DNA of 64,000 nucleotides from Thalassospira lucentensis MCCC 1A00383 = DSM 14000 (GCF_000421265.1 NZ_ATWN01000001.1:310001-374000), one strand, 5' to 3'; counted from the first letter of the stretch, positions 1-10,668 are shown. Numbers and translations: made by a program. The notes: generated by a model not told the origin, from the letters alone.

Positions 1-709
1 CAAGACGTGCCAATTCGAGAATCGGGGCACGGTCGCTGAGCGTTGTATCAAGCGTAAACAGCAGATCTTTGCTTTGAGTCAGCTGATCAGGTGTCAGATA
101 ATTGCCGCTTTTGCGCAGTTCTTCGACCTGGGCTGCAACAGTGGAAATTTGATTTTGTGACATCGATGTCAATGGTTTGATCATTGATGCAAAGCGACCG
201 CTCAACTGTTGGAACTGATCAAGTTTCTCGGAAATTTCAGCGGAAATTTCAAAGCGGTTCAGAGTTTTTTGGTGAAGCTCCTCCAAGCCACCGGCAAGGT
301 CCTGACCGCTTTTTTCGATATGCGACAGGGATTCAGGTGACATCCCCGATTGCGCCAGTTGTTCAAGCTTTTCGCGCAAGCCATCGAGCAACATGTCGAG
401 TTCGATTTTGACAACCTGCTCTTCGGAAAGTGTTGATGCCGCGACAATCCGCGGTGCGGATGCGACGATCTTTACGCTTTCGGTTGCCAGTTGCTGTGCG
501 GTGAACATTGGTGGCAGTTGTTCATAGGCAATCTCGTCAAGCCGAGTGCCAAATTTATTAAATGAAAATACGGAAACGGCTGCTGCCAATACAGCAATAA
601 GGCCAACGAGGAAAAAGGCGCCGGCCAGCTTTTCGCGTACGCCAAACCCCGATTTTCCCGCCGCTTTCGACGCAGACGGCTTGTTGTCGCGTTTTATATT
701 CAATCCCAT
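1..709 (-). CDS. Methyl-accepting chemotaxis protein, N-terminal part (cut by window edge)
   Basis: The gene starts with ATG at 709 and runs off the left edge with no stop, so only about 236 residues are visible. After a basic N-terminus there is a hydrophobic helix at about residues 25-50 ([20 protein letters not shown]), followed by a long helical extracytoplasmic domain rich in Glu, Gln and Leu. The visible part is clearly homologous to the N-terminus of the next gene (1061-3286): both begin MxLNIxR and share the [14 protein letters not shown] stretch. The role inferred is a transmembrane chemoreceptor; HAMP and signalling domains would lie outside the window. The ligand is unknown. A GGGGAT stretch about 10 nt upstream of the ATG may serve as ribosome binding site. 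Confidence 0.85.
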   Translation of the reverse strand, partial: MGLNIKRDNKPSASKAAGKSGFGVREKLAGAFFLVGLIAVLAAAVSVFSFNKFGTRLDEIAYEQLPPMFTAQQLATESVKIVASAPRIVAASTLSEEQVVKIELDMLLDGLREKLEQLAQSGMSPESLSHIEKSGQDLAGGLEELHQKTLNRFEISAEISEKLDQFQQLSGRFASMIKPLTSMSQNQISTVAAQVEELRKSGNYLTPDQLTQSKDLLFTLDTTLSDRAPILELARL

Positions 710-1003
710 TATTTGGTATCCCCATAGACGAATAAGCCGGGTGCCGACACATTTCTGTATCGACGCACGTTGTACGGGTCTCTCAGATGAAACTTCCCGG
801 GAATGCCGCTTTCGGAGGACATCTGTTCTGCCAGTGTGTGGGGCGGCAGTTCAGATGAGGAAAGGTGGCTTATGTTATTGTTATTAGACAAAGCTATAGC
901 ATAGCCTTTGCAACACAAGCACGAATTTTTCCCCTTAGTCCTACGTATAGGTTGTTTGTGCGCTGCCGCTCAATGCCAAGAGTAGGGGGGAACAAACTGG
1001 CCA
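710..1003. other. Non-coding leader between chemoreceptor genes 1 and 2
   Basis: No convincing gene here. The stretch is the upstream leader of the truncated receptor. It shows patchy similarity to the leader of the next receptor (3287-3520): both contain GTTCAGATG, then a TTATTGTT-type AT-rich segment, then a ...AGAC run. The receptor duplication therefore seems to have included upstream DNA. No canonical promoter was recognised. Confidence 0.5.
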
Positions 1004-1033
1004 TAAAAAAAGGCCCGCCTGATGGCGGGCCTT
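1004..1033 (-). terminator. Rho-independent terminator of chemoreceptor 2
   Basis: Stem AGGCCCGCC/GGCGGGCCT with a 4-nt loop. On the minus strand it is followed by a run of seven T (seven A at 1004-1010 on plus). It lies 28 nt past the stop at 1061. The hairpin and the sequence up to the stop are nearly repeated at 3609-3664 behind receptor 3. Confidence 0.9.
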
Positions 1034-1060
1034 TCGTCAGGATCACAAAGCAGTTTTGGA

Positions 1061-3286
1061 TCAGGAAGCTGCACGATCATGTGCCTGTTGGCGCAGATCG
1101 TCGAGGATTGTATTGATCCGTGACCGCAGGTTTTCGACCTTTTGCGAGGCTTCTTGTGCCGTCGACAGAACCTGGCTTGAAAGTTCGCCAGTCTTGCTGG
1201 TTTCCGCGGAAACCTCGGTAATCGACGACGATACCGAACGGGTCCGATCCGCCGCACCGCGAACGTTGCGGGTGATTTCGTCGGTCGCAGCACCCTGTTC
1301 CTCGACCGCAGCCGAAATGGTGGTTGCGATTTCATTGAGGTTCTCAATGATCCGACCAATATCACCTATGGCCGTCACCGATTCACCGGTTGCCTTCTGA
1401 ATGCCGGAAATTTGCCCCGAAATTTCTTCGGTTGCTTTTTCCGTCTGGTTGGCAAGGTTTTTGACCTCGGCGGCGACAACGGCAAAGCCTTTGCCAGCAT
1501 CACCGGCACGGGCGGCCTCAATCGTTGCGTTGAGTGCCAGAAGGTTGGTCTGTTCGGCAATGTCGGTAATCAACGCAATGACTTCGCCAATGCGATCTGC
1601 CGACTGTGACAGGCTGACTACCAATTCGTTGGTTTCCTGTGCACGGGTCGATGCTTCGCCGGAAATCCGGGTTGATTCCGCCATTTGACGGTTGATTTCC
1701 GCGTTCGATGCCGACAGCTGTTCGGTCGCTGCGGCAACTGTTTCAACGTTGCCGGTGGCTTCTTGTGCCGAGTTGGCGACTTCTTCGGTTTGACCCGAAA
1801 CCAGTTCGGCACTTGAGGTCATCTGTCCCGACACACCTTGCAACTGATCACCAAGGGCGGCGATTTCATTCACAGCACTTTCGACTTCGTTCTGAAGCGT
1901 ATCGGCAAGGCCAAGAAGTTCATCGCGCAGCGCTTCGTTGCGTTCATGATTAAGGCGTTCTTCTTCGGCCTGCATGTCGCGGACCTTGATCGCATTATCT
2001 TTGAACACGTCAACCGCACGGCCCATGGCGCTGATTTCATCGTTGCCTTTGGACGGTATCACAACTTCAAGGTTGCCGTCCGCCAGTTGAACCATCGATT
2101 TCTGAAGTTCTGAGAGACGACGCAGCAGATTGCCACGAACATAGACAAAATAGATCAGAAACGGGATCAGTATTGCGGCAGCACCAACCCCATACATCAC
2201 GACTGATCTTTGCTGTGTTAGTGTGTTTGCCGCATCTGCAGATGTATTAACATCGTTTTGCAGGCTGTCGACGATCTCCGACACAACACCTTCCATCGCG
2301 GCGGCAAACTCGGCACTTTCCTCTACGATATCAAGTTGCTCATCGGCAAGTTTAAGCTCCTTGGACCGAAGAGAAGGGATGCTTCTGCGCCCCATTGCAA
2401 GCTTCTTGATGTCACCGATCAGGCCTTCATAGAACTTTTTGAGTTTGGCATTCTCAAGCTCTTTGACGGTGTTGCCGACAACGCCGACCGCACCACGTAC
2501 CTGAACGCCCATGATCCGAAGTTGCATCCGGTCATCAGACGATGCTGCTGAAAGGACGGTGTTGGTGATTTCTGCTCCGCTGTTGGAAAGAGCAAGGATC
2601 GGTGCCCTGGCAGCCATCAGCTCGTCAAGTTCGAACAACAGACCTTTGGTCGATGCTTCCTGTGCTGCGGTTAAGGAAGGCCCGCTTTGACGGAGTTCCT
2701 GAACCTGCGCCGTGACACCGGTAATTTGGGTCTGCGAAGCCGAAAGGATTGGCTGGATCATTGAGTTGAAGCGACCGGAAACCTGTTGAAACTGGCTTAG
2801 CGAGTTTGAAAGCTCGTCGGCAACTTCAAACCGCTCAATCGTGGTTTCATGAAGTTCGGTAAGCGCTTCAGCAAGGCTTTGTGCATTACTTTCAACAAGT
2901 GCCAGCGTTTCTTCTGGGAGCCCGGCTTGTCGTAACTCGGCCAAATTGTCGTTAAGTCTAGCTAGAAGTGTATCGACTTCGGCTTTGACGGCTTGCTCTT
3001 CTTCAAGCTTGGAAGCTGCAAGGAAACGTGGCGCAGATGCGACGATTTTAGCACTGCTAGAGGCCAATTGCTGGGCTGCAAACATTGGGGGTAATTGCTC
3101 ATGGGCAATTTTACCTAACTGTTTGCCAAATTGTGTGAAGGAGAAAACAGACGTAGCGGCTGCAAGGACTGCAATGAACCCGACCAGCAAGAAGGCTCCC
3201 GCCAACTTCCCGCGAACGCCAAATCCTGATTTTTTGTTGTTTTTTGACAAAGAAGGCTTAACGCCGCGCCTGATGTTTAAAGCCAT
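1061..3286 (-). CDS. Methyl-accepting chemotaxis protein (receptor 2)
   Basis: 741 residues. TM1 lies at about 25-50, then an all-helical extracytoplasmic domain of about 310 residues (the size of HBM-type domains), and TM2 at about 360-380. A HAMP domain follows at about 385-435 and a long signalling domain with the conserved hairpin tip ([20 protein letters not shown], about 575-595). The start at 3286 is preceded by AGAGGTAG, a good ribosome binding site. Its role is to pass ligand occupancy to the CheA/CheW array at the inner membrane. The ligand is not predictable. Residues 411-741 are identical to the last 331 residues of receptor 3, with only synonymous DNA differences. The sensor half instead resembles receptor 1, so the gene is a mosaic of its neighbours. 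Confidence 0.95.
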   Translation of the reverse strand: MALNIRRGVKPSLSKNNKKSGFGVRGKLAGAFLLVGFIAVLAAATSVFSFTQFGKQLGKIAHEQLPPMFAAQQLASSSAKIVASAPRFLAASKLEEEQAVKAEVDTLLARLNDNLAELRQAGLPEETLALVESNAQSLAEALTELHETTIERFEVADELSNSLSQFQQVSGRFNSMIQPILSASQTQITGVTAQVQELRQSGPSLTAAQEASTKGLLFELDELMAARAPILALSNSGAEITNTVLSAASSDDRMQLRIMGVQVRGAVGVVGNTVKELENAKLKKFYEGLIGDIKKLAMGRRSIPSLRSKELKLADEQLDIVEESAEFAAAMEGVVSEIVDSLQNDVNTSADAANTLTQQRSVVMYGVGAAAILIPFLIYFVYVRGNLLRRLSELQKSMVQLADGNLEVVIPSKGNDEISAMGRAVDVFKDNAIKVRDMQAEEERLNHERNEALRDELLGLADTLQNEVESAVNEIAALGDQLQGVSGQMTSSAELVSGQTEEVANSAQEATGNVETVAAATEQLSASNAEINRQMAESTRISGEASTRAQETNELVVSLSQSADRIGEVIALITDIAEQTNLLALNATIEAARAGDAGKGFAVVAAEVKNLANQTEKATEEISGQISGIQKATGESVTAIGDIGRIIENLNEIATTISAAVEEQGAATDEITRNVRGAADRTRSVSSSITEVSAETSKTGELSSQVLSTAQEASQKVENLRSRINTILDDLRQQAHDRAAS

Positions 3287-3608
3287 ATCTTATCTACCTC
3301 TTAGACCTAAGAGCCGAGCACCGACACCTCATCGTGCCGACGCTGTTATATGCGTCGTCCGGACGTCGTTTCCCGCTCAAGCCAATCCAAGAAGATACCC
3401 GCCTGTCGCCGTGAAACAGTTCAGATGGGAATGAGTATGGGGCTTGCATTATTGTTCTTGTGATCAGACATACCACAGCATCTATAGGACGATCATGAAT
3501 TTTCCAGCTGTAGTGTGCGCCGGTATAGTCTGTTTGCGCCTTTTGGCCGGGAAATATGCGGCATGTCGAACGCACAGGTAAATTACATCCGAGGTTGGCG
3601 AAAGTCAC
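3287..3608. other. Non-coding leader between chemoreceptor genes 2 and 3
   Basis: No supported gene. It is the upstream region of receptor 2 and is partly similar to 710-1000. It carries no recognisable sigma-28 or sigma-54 promoter, unlike the candidate seen upstream of receptor 3. Confidence 0.45.
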
Positions 3609-3637
3609 AAAAAAGGCCCGCCGGATGGCGGGCCTTT
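3609..3637 (-). terminator. Rho-independent terminator of chemoreceptor 3
   Basis: Stem AGGCCCGCC/GGCGGGCCT with a 4-nt loop, followed on the minus strand by six T. It is the same hairpin as at 1004-1033 apart from one loop base and a one-base difference in the flank. Confidence 0.9.
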
Positions 3638-3664
3638 TCGTCAGGATCACAAAGCAGTTTTGGA

Positions 3665-5839
3665 TCAGGAAGCCGCGCGATCGTGTGCCTGCTGGCGCAG
3701 ATCGTCGAGGATTGTATTGATCCGTGACCGCAGGTTTTCGACCTTTTGCGAGGCTTCTTGTGCCGTCGACAGAACCTGGCTTGAAAGTTCGCCAGTCTTG
3801 CTGGTTTCCGCGGAAACCTCGGTAATCGACGACGATACCGAACGGGTCCGATCCGCTGCACCGCGAACGTTGCGGGTGATTTCGTCGGTCGCAGCACCCT
3901 GTTCCTCGACCGCAGCCGAAATGGTGGTTGCGATTTCATTGAGGTTCTCAATGATCCGACCAATATCACCGATAGCCGTCACCGATTCACCGGTTGCCTT
4001 CTGAATGCCGGAAATCTGCCCCGAAATTTCTTCGGTTGCTTTTTCCGTCTGGTTGGCAAGGTTTTTGACCTCGGCCGCGACAACGGCAAAGCCTTTGCCG
4101 GCATCACCGGCACGGGCGGCCTCAATCGTTGCGTTGAGGGCGAGAAGGTTGGTCTGTTCGGCAATGTCGGTAATCAACGCGATAACTTCGCCAATGCGAT
4201 CTGCCGACTGTGACAGGCTGACCACCAGTTCGTTGGTTTCCTGTGCACGGGTCGATGCTTCGCCGGAAATCCGGGTTGATTCCGCCATCTGACGGTTGAT
4301 TTCGGCATTCGATGCCGACAGCTGTTCGGTCGCTGCGGCAACTGTTTCAACGTTGCCGGTGGCTTCCTGTGCCGAGTTGGCGACTTCTTCGGTCTGACCC
4401 GAAACAAGTTCGGCACTTGAGGTCATCTGTCCCGACACACCCTGCAACTGATCACCAAGGGCGGCGATTTCATTCACGGCACTTTCGACTTCGTTCTGAA
4501 GCGTATCGGCAAGGCCAAGAAGTTCATCACGCAGCGCTTCGTTGCGTTCATGGTTAAGGCGTTCTTCTTCGGCCTGCATGTCGCGGACCTTGATCGCATT
4601 ATCTTTGAACACGTCAACTGCACGGCCCATGGCACTGATTTCATCGTTGCCTTTGGAGGGTACCGCAACTTCAAGGTTGCCGTCCGCCAGTTGAACCATG
4701 GTTTTCTGCAACCCGCCAAGACGGCGCAGTACGTTGCCACGAACATAGAGCACATAAATCGCAAGCGAAATCAGGATCGCAGCAATTGCAACCACGAACA
4801 ACGCGGTCAGGCCTTGCTTTTGGACAACATTTGCCTCGGCAGCAGCAGCGTCGACTTCGGCGTTCAGGGCCGTGACCAGCTCATTTACGCTATTGCGCAT
4901 CGCGGTGGCATATTCGGCACTTTGAACAACCAGTGCCTGACTGCTTTCGGTCGCGGCAAGTTCACGTTTGCGAAGATCGGGAAGGCTGTCGTCGCCAATC
5001 GAAAGCGCCTGCATCTTGTTGATCAGATCGACATAGAATGTCTTGAGACGGTCGTTGTCGAGCGCCTCCAGCTTGTCGAGTGCATCAGTATAAACACCAC
5101 GAATACGCACAGGAATGATCGAAAGACGAACAGCCTGTGTTTCCGTCGTGCTGGCAATAATCATGTTTGACGCAGCAGAGCCAAGACGCTCGATCTCAAG
5201 GATCGGCGTGCGCGTATCAATCGCAGATGCCAGTTTCAGGAAGGTCTCAAGGATTTGCTCCTTGCTCTCGCTATACTGGCGCGAGGAGTCCTCCGCGAAT
5301 GACGCCGCATATTGCCCACCTTGGGAAATATCGTTCTGGGTATAGGACAGAACCGGCTTCAAAGTATCGGCATATCGCTTTGCCAGGTTTTGGAATTCTG
5401 TCAGCTTCTCGGTTTTTTCGTTGGAGACGGAAAACCGTTCCTGAGTAACTGTATGAAGCTGCTCAAGCGTACCCTGAAGAAGGTTGCGACTGTCATTGAT
5501 GCTGGCGATGACTTCTGGCATGAAGCCGGTGGCTTCAATTTCGTTGATGTCAGTCACCAGTGCCGAAAGACGAACAGCAAGTTCATCATTGATGGCAATT
5601 TCTTCTTCGGTATTTGCCGCGGCAACGATACGTGGTGCGATGGCAACAATTTCTGCGCTACCGGTTGCCAGTCGCTGTGCGGCGGCAATTGGTGGAAGTT
5701 TTTCCTCGGTGATGGTCGTAAGCGCATCACCGAATTTGGTAAATGATACGCCACCGACAATAGCCGAAACGACAGCCATCAATCCAACCACAGCAAACGA
5801 AATCAATAATTTGCTTTGGACCCCGAATTTAGTTCCCAT
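3665..5839 (-). CDS. Methyl-accepting chemotaxis protein (receptor 3)
   Basis: 724 residues from the ATG at 5839 ([10 protein letters not shown]), preceded by AAAAGGTAGAAAG. An in-frame ATG 29 codons earlier gives a polar extension unlike the paralogues, so I rejected it. Architecture: TM1 at about 10-35, a helical extracytoplasmic domain to about 340, TM2 ([18 protein letters not shown]), HAMP, then the signalling domain with the [17 protein letters not shown] tip. The sensor domain is clearly diverged from receptors 1 and 2, so a different signal is likely. From the [10 protein letters not shown] motif in HAMP onward, 331 residues are identical to receptor 2. The gene heads the tandem array and has its own terminator. 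Confidence 0.95.
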   Translation of the reverse strand: MGTKFGVQSKLLISFAVVGLMAVVSAIVGGVSFTKFGDALTTITEEKLPPIAAAQRLATGSAEIVAIAPRIVAAANTEEEIAINDELAVRLSALVTDINEIEATGFMPEVIASINDSRNLLQGTLEQLHTVTQERFSVSNEKTEKLTEFQNLAKRYADTLKPVLSYTQNDISQGGQYAASFAEDSSRQYSESKEQILETFLKLASAIDTRTPILEIERLGSAASNMIIASTTETQAVRLSIIPVRIRGVYTDALDKLEALDNDRLKTFYVDLINKMQALSIGDDSLPDLRKRELAATESSQALVVQSAEYATAMRNSVNELVTALNAEVDAAAAEANVVQKQGLTALFVVAIAAILISLAIYVLYVRGNVLRRLGGLQKTMVQLADGNLEVAVPSKGNDEISAMGRAVDVFKDNAIKVRDMQAEEERLNHERNEALRDELLGLADTLQNEVESAVNEIAALGDQLQGVSGQMTSSAELVSGQTEEVANSAQEATGNVETVAAATEQLSASNAEINRQMAESTRISGEASTRAQETNELVVSLSQSADRIGEVIALITDIAEQTNLLALNATIEAARAGDAGKGFAVVAAEVKNLANQTEKATEEISGQISGIQKATGESVTAIGDIGRIIENLNEIATTISAAVEEQGAATDEITRNVRGAADRTRSVSSSITEVSAETSKTGELSSQVLSTAQEASQKVENLRSRINTILDDLRQQAHDRAAS

Positions 5840-6323
5840 TCTTTCTACCTTTTTGTTTCCTGACTTTTCCCTGACAGCTTCTGCGTCCGTCGAGGTTCTT
5901 GTAACCGCCCGGGTGGGTGAACCCATTGATTTTGTGGGCAGTCGTACAATCCCTAAGAGTTCTTTTTTGTTTATTGCCTAAGCGATACCCATTAATGGAA
6001 GAATATTATCGCGACTGCAACATTTAACCTTTAGTCGCATAAAAAACTCAATGGAAATTTGTGTGTGCGAGCCGGTGCAACATCGTTATCTGATGGCAAA
6101 CATGGTTTTCGACCTGTCGTTTCGCTAAGCATGGCTGGACCTTGCAGGGTAAACAGGCTATAGGAGCGGTCGAAATTTTCGTTCGCGCGTTTTGCAGATG
6201 CCGCACTTTATTGTATCTGCAAATGCCCGGACAGGCTGGCCTGAATGGGGCATGCTCATAGGGCCAGCGTGGTGCCAATCGGCACCGATCCACATGAAGT
6301 TCAATGAATACAGGTTGTAGGTT
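5840..6323. other. Divergent intergenic region, receptor 3 / yebC
   Basis: 484 bp without a supported gene. Minus-strand reading frames from 6048 upward are antisense shadows of yebC. The region holds the candidate sigma-28 element at 6005-6035 and a weak GCGACT/AGTCGC inverted repeat (6011-6039). It must also carry the yebC promoter, which I could not assign. Confidence 0.5.
6005..6035 (-). promoter_or_regulatory. Candidate sigma-28 (FliA)-like promoter for receptor 3
   Basis: On the minus strand the stretch reads ACTAAAG, then about 17 nt, then CGCGATAAT. This resembles the flagellar/chemotaxis sigma-28 consensus TAAA-N15-GCCGATAA but has one extra spacer base. It would give a leader of about 160 nt before the ATG at 5839. 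The other two receptors show no such element. Read as sequence it is visible; its function is inferred. Confidence 0.3.
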
Positions 6324-7070
6324 ATGGCCGGCCATTCCCAATTTAAGAACATTATGCACCGCAAAGGTGCCCAGGATAAAAAACGCGCCAAGATCTTCAC
6401 CAAGATTGCGCGCGAAATTACCGTTGCTGCAAAAATCAGTGACGATATCGATAGCAACCCGCGTCTTCGTGCGGCAATTTCCGCAGGGCGTGCTCAAAAC
6501 ATGCCCAAGGACAACATCGAACGTGCCATTAAAAAGGCGACCGGTGCTGGTGAAGGCGATAACTACGAAGAAGTCCGCTACGAAGGATACGGCACCGCAG
6601 GTGTTGCGGTCATCGTCGAAGCGTTGACCGATAACCGTAACCGTACCGCATCCGAGGTCCGTGCTGCTTTCACCAAAAGCGGTGGTAACCTTGGTGAAAC
6701 CGGTTCGGTTGGCTTCATGTTCAACCGCCTTGGCGAAATCGTTTATCCGGCAAATGTTGCGGGTGCTGACGAAATCTTTGAAGCCGCACTTGAAGCGGGC
6801 GCTGCCAATGTTGAGTCTGACGATGACAGCCATATCGTTGATACCGAACTCGAAGACCTCAACACGGTACGCGAAGCTTTGACCGAAAAATTCGGTGACC
6901 CGGAAAGTGCGAAAATGGTGTTCCGTGCCGTCACCGAGGCGGATGTCACAATCGATCAGGCCCAAAGCATCATGAAACTTGTTGATGTTCTTGAAGACAA
7001 CGATGACGTTCAGAATGTCTGGACCAACGTTGCCTGGACCGACGAAATTGTCGCTGGCCTCGATAACTAA
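6324..7070 (+). CDS. yebC: YebC/PmpR family protein (TACO1-like)
   Basis: 248 residues, the normal family length, starting with the family signature [20 protein letters not shown]. The three-domain YebC fold is recognisable through [17 protein letters not shown], the YEGYG motif and the [15 protein letters not shown] stretch. YebC proteins are cytosolic. Members have been described both as DNA-binding regulators (PmpR) and, more recently, as ribosome-associated factors that ease translation of proline stretches; which applies here is not decided by the sequence. It lies immediately upstream of ruvCAB, a conserved association, but an intrinsic terminator separates the two. Confidence 0.95.
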   Translation: MAGHSQFKNIMHRKGAQDKKRAKIFTKIAREITVAAKISDDIDSNPRLRAAISAGRAQNMPKDNIERAIKKATGAGEGDNYEEVRYEGYGTAGVAVIVEALTDNRNRTASEVRAAFTKSGGNLGETGSVGFMFNRLGEIVYPANVAGADEIFEAALEAGAANVESDDDSHIVDTELEDLNTVREALTEKFGDPESAKMVFRAVTEADVTIDQAQSIMKLVDVLEDNDDVQNVWTNVAWTDEIVAGLDN

Positions 7071-7082
7071 TTAGTATTTGCC

Positions 7083-7119
7083 AACACCCGCCTTTCGCTT
7101 TTGAATGGCGGGTGTTTTG
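7083..7119 (+). terminator. Rho-independent terminator after yebC
   Basis: A perfect 10-bp stem, AACACCCGCC/GGCGGGTGTT, with a 15-nt loop and followed by TTTTG, 12 nt after the yebC stop. Confidence 0.85.
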
Positions 7120-7149
7120 TATCTAATCGGTAAATTATAGGGTGACACT

Positions 7150-7698
7150 GTGGTCAGAGTCCTCGGGATTGATCCCGGTCTTCAACGTACTGGCTGGGGG
7201 GTGATAGACCTTCAGGACAACCGCATGCGTCATGTTGCCAACGGGGTTGTGAGCTCGACCCAGTCGCTGTCGCTTGCCGAACGTCTTGATCAGCTCCATA
7301 CCGGGTTGATGGAAGTGATCGAAACATGGACCCCTGACGAGGCCGCGGTCGAAGAAACCTTTGTGAACAAGAACCCTGTTTCAACGCTAAAACTTGGTCA
7401 GGCACGTGGCGTTGCCTTGCTTGCCCCGGCGCGAAGTGGCATCCCGGTAACGGAATATACACCCAATGCAGTCAAAAAGACGGTGGTCGGTGCCGGTCAC
7501 GCAGCCAAACAACAGGTTGAAATGATGGTGTCGACCTTGCTGCCGGGATGTGAAATTGCCGGGGCCGATGCCGCCGATGCGCTTGCCGTTGCTATCTGTC
7601 ACGCGCAACATGCCGGAAATCGCACCCTTGCCGCAACCATGGCAGCCAAACCGGCAAGCAACGGCAGACCAACAGGGAATGGGAGAAAATACAGGTGA
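7150..7698 (+). CDS. ruvC: Crossover junction endodeoxyribonuclease RuvC
   Basis: 182 residues from a GTG start at 7150. RuvC is the Holliday-junction resolvase; as a dimer it makes paired nicks in four-way junctions processed by RuvAB. The acidic catalytic residues are visible: Asp8 in GIDPG, Glu68 in AAVEETF, and Asp140 and Asp143 in [11 protein letters not shown]. The family-typical T-x-K-L-G-x-A-R-G segment is at about 79-87. The stop overlaps the start of ruvA by GTGA, which suggests coupled translation of the ruvCAB unit. An AGGG about 7 nt upstream supports the GTG start. Confidence 0.97.
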   Translation: MVRVLGIDPGLQRTGWGVIDLQDNRMRHVANGVVSSTQSLSLAERLDQLHTGLMEVIETWTPDEAAVEETFVNKNPVSTLKLGQARGVALLAPARSGIPVTEYTPNAVKKTVVGAGHAAKQQVEMMVSTLLPGCEIAGADAADALAVAICHAQHAGNRTLAATMAAKPASNGRPTGNGRKYR

Positions 7699-8396
7699 TC
7701 GCGAAACTGCGTGGAATTATCGATTTCATTGGCGAAGACAGCGTCATTATAGATGTGAATGGCGTTGGCTATCTTGTTTTTGCATCCCGCCGGACCCTGT
7801 CGATGCTGCCTGCAAAGGGGGGCGAGGCTGGGCTTATGATCGAAACCCATGTCCGTGAAGATCATATTCATCTGTATGGATTTGCCGATAACGCCGAAAA
7901 GCAGTGGTTTTCGCTTTTGACCACGGTGCAAGGTGTTGGCGCAAAAGTCGCCTTGGCCCTTTTGTCTGTTTTGAGCCCGACCGATCTTTTGCGCGCCTTG
8001 GCCGCACAGGATACAACGGCACTCTGTCGTGCGCCGGGCATTGGCCCGAAGGTTGCCACACGTATTGTCGGTGAACTTAAAGACAAGGCTGCCAGGCTGA
8101 ACCTTGGCCCGGTTGCCGCCCCGGCACCTGTTACAGAGGCCGCTGCACCAGCCAAAGCAGCTTCAAAATCAAAGAAAACGCCAAAATCATCCGATGATGC
8201 GAGTGCCAACACAGAAAGTGTTGAGCCGATTGTTGATGATGGTGTGGTGTTGGCCGATGCCGTATCCGCCCTTGTCAATCTTGGCTATGGCCGGTCCGAG
8301 GCCTTTGGTGCGGTCGGCAAGGCCGCCCAGTTGGCCGGTGACGACAAGTCGATTGATACTTTGATCCGCTTGGGACTAAAGGAGCTTAGCGCGTGA
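7695..8396 (+). CDS. ruvA: Holliday junction branch migration protein RuvA
   Basis: 233 residues, GTG start overlapping the ruvC stop. It has an N-terminal OB-like domain ([26 protein letters not shown]), two helix-hairpin-helix motifs ([13 protein letters not shown] and [19 protein letters not shown]) and a C-terminal domain III ([14 protein letters not shown]) that contacts RuvB. An Ala/Lys/Ser-rich linker at about 138-180 makes it longer than the 203-residue E. coli protein. RuvA tetramers bind Holliday junctions and load the RuvB motor. The stop overlaps ruvB by GTGA. Confidence 0.97.
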   Translation: MIAKLRGIIDFIGEDSVIIDVNGVGYLVFASRRTLSMLPAKGGEAGLMIETHVREDHIHLYGFADNAEKQWFSLLTTVQGVGAKVALALLSVLSPTDLLRALAAQDTTALCRAPGIGPKVATRIVGELKDKAARLNLGPVAAPAPVTEAAAPAKAASKSKKTPKSSDDASANTESVEPIVDDGVVLADAVSALVNLGYGRSEAFGAVGKAAQLAGDDKSIDTLIRLGLKELSA

Positions 8397-9469
8397 GCGA
8401 GGAAGAAGACCGTCTGCTCAGTGGCGAGCGTCGCGACGAAGATCAACAGGATGGATCGTTGCGTCCGCGTCGGTTGGACGATTTTACCGGCCAGAAAGAA
8501 GTACGCGAAAACCTTGATGTCTTTATTCGAGCTGCCCGGGCCCGTGAAGAAGCCATGGACCATGTTCTGTTCTTTGGTCCGCCCGGTCTTGGTAAAACCA
8601 CCTTGTCGCAAATTGTTGCCAGTGAACTAGGTGTTGGCTTTCGCGCAACGTCGGGGCCGGTCATTTCCAAGGCCGGTGATCTTGCCGCCTTGCTGACAAA
8701 CCTTCAGCCACGTGATGTTCTGTTCATTGATGAAATTCACCGTCTGAACCCGGCCGTCGAAGAAATTCTGTATCCGGCGATGGAAGATTTCCAGCTTGAT
8801 CTGATCATTGGCGAAGGTCCGGCCGCACGGTCAGTACGGATTGATTTACCCCCCTTTACCCTTGTCGGGGCAACAACACGTTCGGGGCTTTTGACCACAC
8901 CGCTGCGTGATCGGTTTGGTATTCCGCTGCGTCTTCGATTCTACGAACCCGAAGAACTCGTCACCATCGTTGCCCGTGGTGCGAAACTTTTGAATTTCGA
9001 TATGACCCGCGAAGGGGCCATGGAAATCGCACGCCGGTCGCGCGGAACACCGCGTATTGCCGGACGTTTGTTGCGCCGGGTGCGCGATTTTGCATCTGTG
9101 GCAGAAAAATCACCGGTTGATAAATTTATTGCCGATGCAGCTTTGATCCGGCTTGAGGTCGATAACCTTGGTCTGGACAGTCAGGATCGACGCTATCTTA
9201 ATTGTATCGCCGGAAACTATGGCGGCGGCCCTGTCGGGGTCGATACGCTTGCTGCTGCCCTGTCTGAAGAACGCGATACAATCGAAGACGTGATCGAACC
9301 TTATTTGCTGCAACAAGGGTTGATCCAGCGCACGCCACGTGGCCGTATGCTTGGGATTAAGGGGTTTAAACACCTTGGTCTTACACCGCCACGCGAAGCG
9401 GGGGGCGTACCACTTTCTGATCTGTTTGATGGTCAGGTTGATGGCCCGTCGGGGGATCAATCGGAATGA
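8393..9469 (+). CDS. ruvB: Holliday junction branch migration DNA helicase RuvB
   Basis: 358 residues, GTG start overlapping ruvA. It is an AAA+ ATPase: Walker [10 protein letters not shown] at 62-70, Walker B FIDEIHR with Asp113/Glu114, sensor I in LVGATTRSG, the arginine-finger region DRFGI, and a C-terminal winged-helix domain ending near LGLTPP. It drives branch migration as a hexamer on RuvA-bound junctions. The stop overlaps ybgC by ATGA, which ties the recombination genes to the Tol-Pal genes in one transcriptional unit. Confidence 0.98.
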   Translation: MSEEEDRLLSGERRDEDQQDGSLRPRRLDDFTGQKEVRENLDVFIRAARAREEAMDHVLFFGPPGLGKTTLSQIVASELGVGFRATSGPVISKAGDLAALLTNLQPRDVLFIDEIHRLNPAVEEILYPAMEDFQLDLIIGEGPAARSVRIDLPPFTLVGATTRSGLLTTPLRDRFGIPLRLRFYEPEELVTIVARGAKLLNFDMTREGAMEIARRSRGTPRIAGRLLRRVRDFASVAEKSPVDKFIADAALIRLEVDNLGLDSQDRRYLNCIAGNYGGGPVGVDTLAAALSEERDTIEDVIEPYLLQQGLIQRTPRGRMLGIKGFKHLGLTPPREAGGVPLSDLFDGQVDGPSGDQSE

Positions 9470-9927
9470 CACAAAACGATCATGACGCGTTGCGGGGCTA
9501 TCTTGATGGCAACCGGCATATCTATCCGTTGATTGTATTTTACGAGGATACGGATGCGGGCGGTATTGTCTATCACGCCAACTATCTTGCATTTGCCGAG
9601 CGCGCACGTTCAGCGATGCTTAACCTGTTGGGCTTTACCAATCGTAATGTTGCAGAACGCCACAAAGTTGCCATAGCCGTTCGACACTGTACGCTCGATT
9701 TTCGTCGTGCGGCCCGGTTGGAAGACCGCCTTACGGTGGAAAGCCGTGTGATAAAGCTTGGGGGCGCGTCGCTCGGTTTTGAACAAAAGGTGATGCGCGA
9801 CGATGAAGAACTTGTGGTGATCGAGATATATCTCGCCTGCATGTCGCTTGAAGAACTTCGGGCACAAAGATTGCCTGATGAACTGAGAACGGCGTTCAAT
9901 CGCTATCTGGATGTGGACAAGGACTAA
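9466..9927 (+). CDS. ybgC: Tol-Pal system acyl-CoA thioesterase YbgC
   Basis: 153 residues with a 4HBT hot-dog fold. The signature [15 protein letters not shown] at about 26-40 contains the catalytic Asp30. YbgC hydrolyses acyl-CoA esters and is genetically linked to the cell-envelope Tol-Pal system. Its ATG start overlaps the ruvB stop (ATGA), and tolQ follows with an 7-nt gap, the standard proteobacterial order. Confidence 0.95.
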   Translation: MTQNDHDALRGYLDGNRHIYPLIVFYEDTDAGGIVYHANYLAFAERARSAMLNLLGFTNRNVAERHKVAIAVRHCTLDFRRAARLEDRLTVESRVIKLGGASLGFEQKVMRDDEELVVIEIYLACMSLEELRAQRLPDELRTAFNRYLDVDKD

Positions 9928-9934
9928 AGAGAAT

Positions 9935-10666
9935 ATGGAAAATCAAGTGGTCGACGCGGTAACGCTGGGGCAGTCGGTCATGTCGCATGACATGTCTCTG
10001 TGGGGGCTTTTCATGCAGGCTGGGCTGGTCGTCAAAGTCGTGATGATCGGACTGTTAATGGCTTCGGTCTGGGTATGGGCTATCGTTATTGAAAAAATGC
10101 TGCGCCTTCGCAAGTTGCGCGCGCAGGCTGGTACTTTTGAAGAAGCCTTTTGGTCGGGCGGTTCGCTCGAAGATCTGTATGACCGGATTGCCGATAAGCC
10201 GCGCGATCCGATGTCAGCGATTTTTGTCTCGGCCATGCGCGAATGGCGCCGGTCGAATGCCCGTGGGATCAAGGGCGATACAATGCGCGCACGTTTGCAG
10301 CAGCGCCTTGAAAGAACCATGGAAACGACGCTTGGTCGTGAAATGGACCGGGTGGAACGTTATATGACGTTCCTGGCATCGGTCGGCTCAACCGCACCGT
10401 TTGTCGGTCTGTTCGGAACCGTTTGGGGCATCATGGTATCGTTCCAGGCGATTGCCGCGTCGAAAAATACATCGCTTGCGGTGGTTGCGCCGGGGATTGC
10501 CGAAGCGCTTCTGGCAACCGCAATGGGCCTTGTTGCTGCTATCCCTGCGGTGGTGGCCTACAACAAGATTTCCAGCGACCTGAACCGGTATAACAACCGT
10601 CTCGAAGCATTCGTTGATGAGTTTACTTCGATCCTGTCGCGCCAACTTGACGACGCGAGAGACTGA
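9935..10666 (+). CDS. tolQ: Tol-Pal system proton channel protein TolQ
   Basis: 243 residues from the ATG at 9935 (MENQVVDAVT), preceded by AAAGAGA. An upstream GTG at 9911 would overlap ybgC and I did not choose it. It is a MotA/TolQ/ExbB family inner-membrane protein, with TM1 at about 30-50 (VVKVVMIGLLMASVWVWAIV) and two further helices around 135-200 (FLASVGSTAPFVGLFGTVWG and LLATAMGLVAAIPAVVAYN). With TolR it uses the proton gradient to energise TolA during outer-membrane constriction. tolR follows 2 nt later. Confidence 0.97.
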   Translation: MENQVVDAVTLGQSVMSHDMSLWGLFMQAGLVVKVVMIGLLMASVWVWAIVIEKMLRLRKLRAQAGTFEEAFWSGGSLEDLYDRIADKPRDPMSAIFVSAMREWRRSNARGIKGDTMRARLQQRLERTMETTLGREMDRVERYMTFLASVGSTAPFVGLFGTVWGIMVSFQAIAASKNTSLAVVAPGIAEALLATAMGLVAAIPAVVAYNKISSDLNRYNNRLEAFVDEFTSILSRQLDDARD

Positions 10667-10668
10667 TC

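Noticed and set aside
1061-5839. Chemoreceptor repeat as an insertion sequence or assembly error
   Set aside because: No transposase or terminal repeats, and about 30 scattered synonymous differences show two real, separate copies.
6048-6965. Long minus-strand open frame opposite yebC
   Set aside because: It is antisense to a well-identified gene, has no family pattern and arises from third-position bias in yebC.
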